Positions 63,972 to 64,000 of a DNA stretch of 64,000 nt are shown here, one piece after another (positions within the stretch are counted from its first letter, which is position 1; the number at the start of each line of letters is the position of its first letter). Source of the stretch: Megalobrama amblycephala (lineage: Eukaryota > Chordata > Actinopteri > Cypriniformes > Xenocyprididae); NCBI RefSeq assembly GCF_018812025.1, contig NC_063062.1, positions 2,454,754 through 2,518,753 on the forward strand, given 5' to 3'. A model generated the notes under the pieces. The model worked only from the letters and a program-made list of their open reading frames with translations, was not told the origin of the DNA and made no database searches. The position numbers and the translations under genes were made by a program.

Positions 63972-64000
63972 TTTGACCCTCCCGAGTCGCATGGATTTAG

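Overview
The window is vertebrate and most likely a cyprinid-type teleost (carp, barb or zebrafish relative). The one host gene I recognise is a dishevelled gene, best matched to dvl2: its last three coding exons lie on the + strand at 11789-11965, 12631-12849 and 17445-17974. The remainder is mostly nested transposable elements of kinds common in fish: DIRS-type tyrosine-recombinase retrotransposons, Ty3/gypsy, BEL/Pao, L1, Tc1, TTAA-flanked DNA elements and endogenous retroviruses. I found no prokaryotic features, CRISPR arrays, tRNA or rRNA genes.

Layout. 1-5712: broken internal part of an endogenous retrovirus (copy A: pol, integrase, N-terminal half of env), interrupted by a TTAA-flanked DNA element and fused at its 3' end to an antisense L1 fragment (5713-7050). 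7877-11766: decayed DIRS element C, which ends 22 bp before a dvl2 exon. 11789-17974: dvl2 exons, with a THAP-bearing DNA element and a Tc1 element (itself hit by a second TTAA element) in the last intron. 19376-24292: decayed DIRS element B with a hairpin MITE inside. 24293-24915: BEL/Pao gag fragment. 25163-33464: solo retroviral LTR split by a structurally complete DIRS element A, whose gag was later split by another solo LTR of the same family. 34464-51880: compact minus-strand Ty3/gypsy element split by a 13-kb provirus (copy B, 37852-50919). 53.4-64 kb: solo LTRs, a third TTAA element, SINE/LINE tails and the 3' part of another minus-strand retrovirus that runs off the window.

Insertion order can be read from target-site duplications. 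The family B LTRs carry 4-bp duplications at all three sites (AATT, TCCG, TGGA). One insertion predates DIRS A and one postdates it, so the family was active over a long period.

The most interesting item is retrovirus family A/B. It has very long LTRs (about 1.8 kb), a gag with a long N-terminal coiled coil and no zinc knuckle, gag and pol in one frame separated by a single TGA followed by CTAG (a known readthrough context), an apparently duplicated protease-like region ahead of RT, a retrovirus-type tether plus second RNase H, an integrase with a GPY/F-like module, and an env with a furin-type site. This suggests a true retrovirus lineage outside the well-known fish epsilonretroviruses. Placement near foamy-like or the reported lokiretrovirus lineage is only a guess here.
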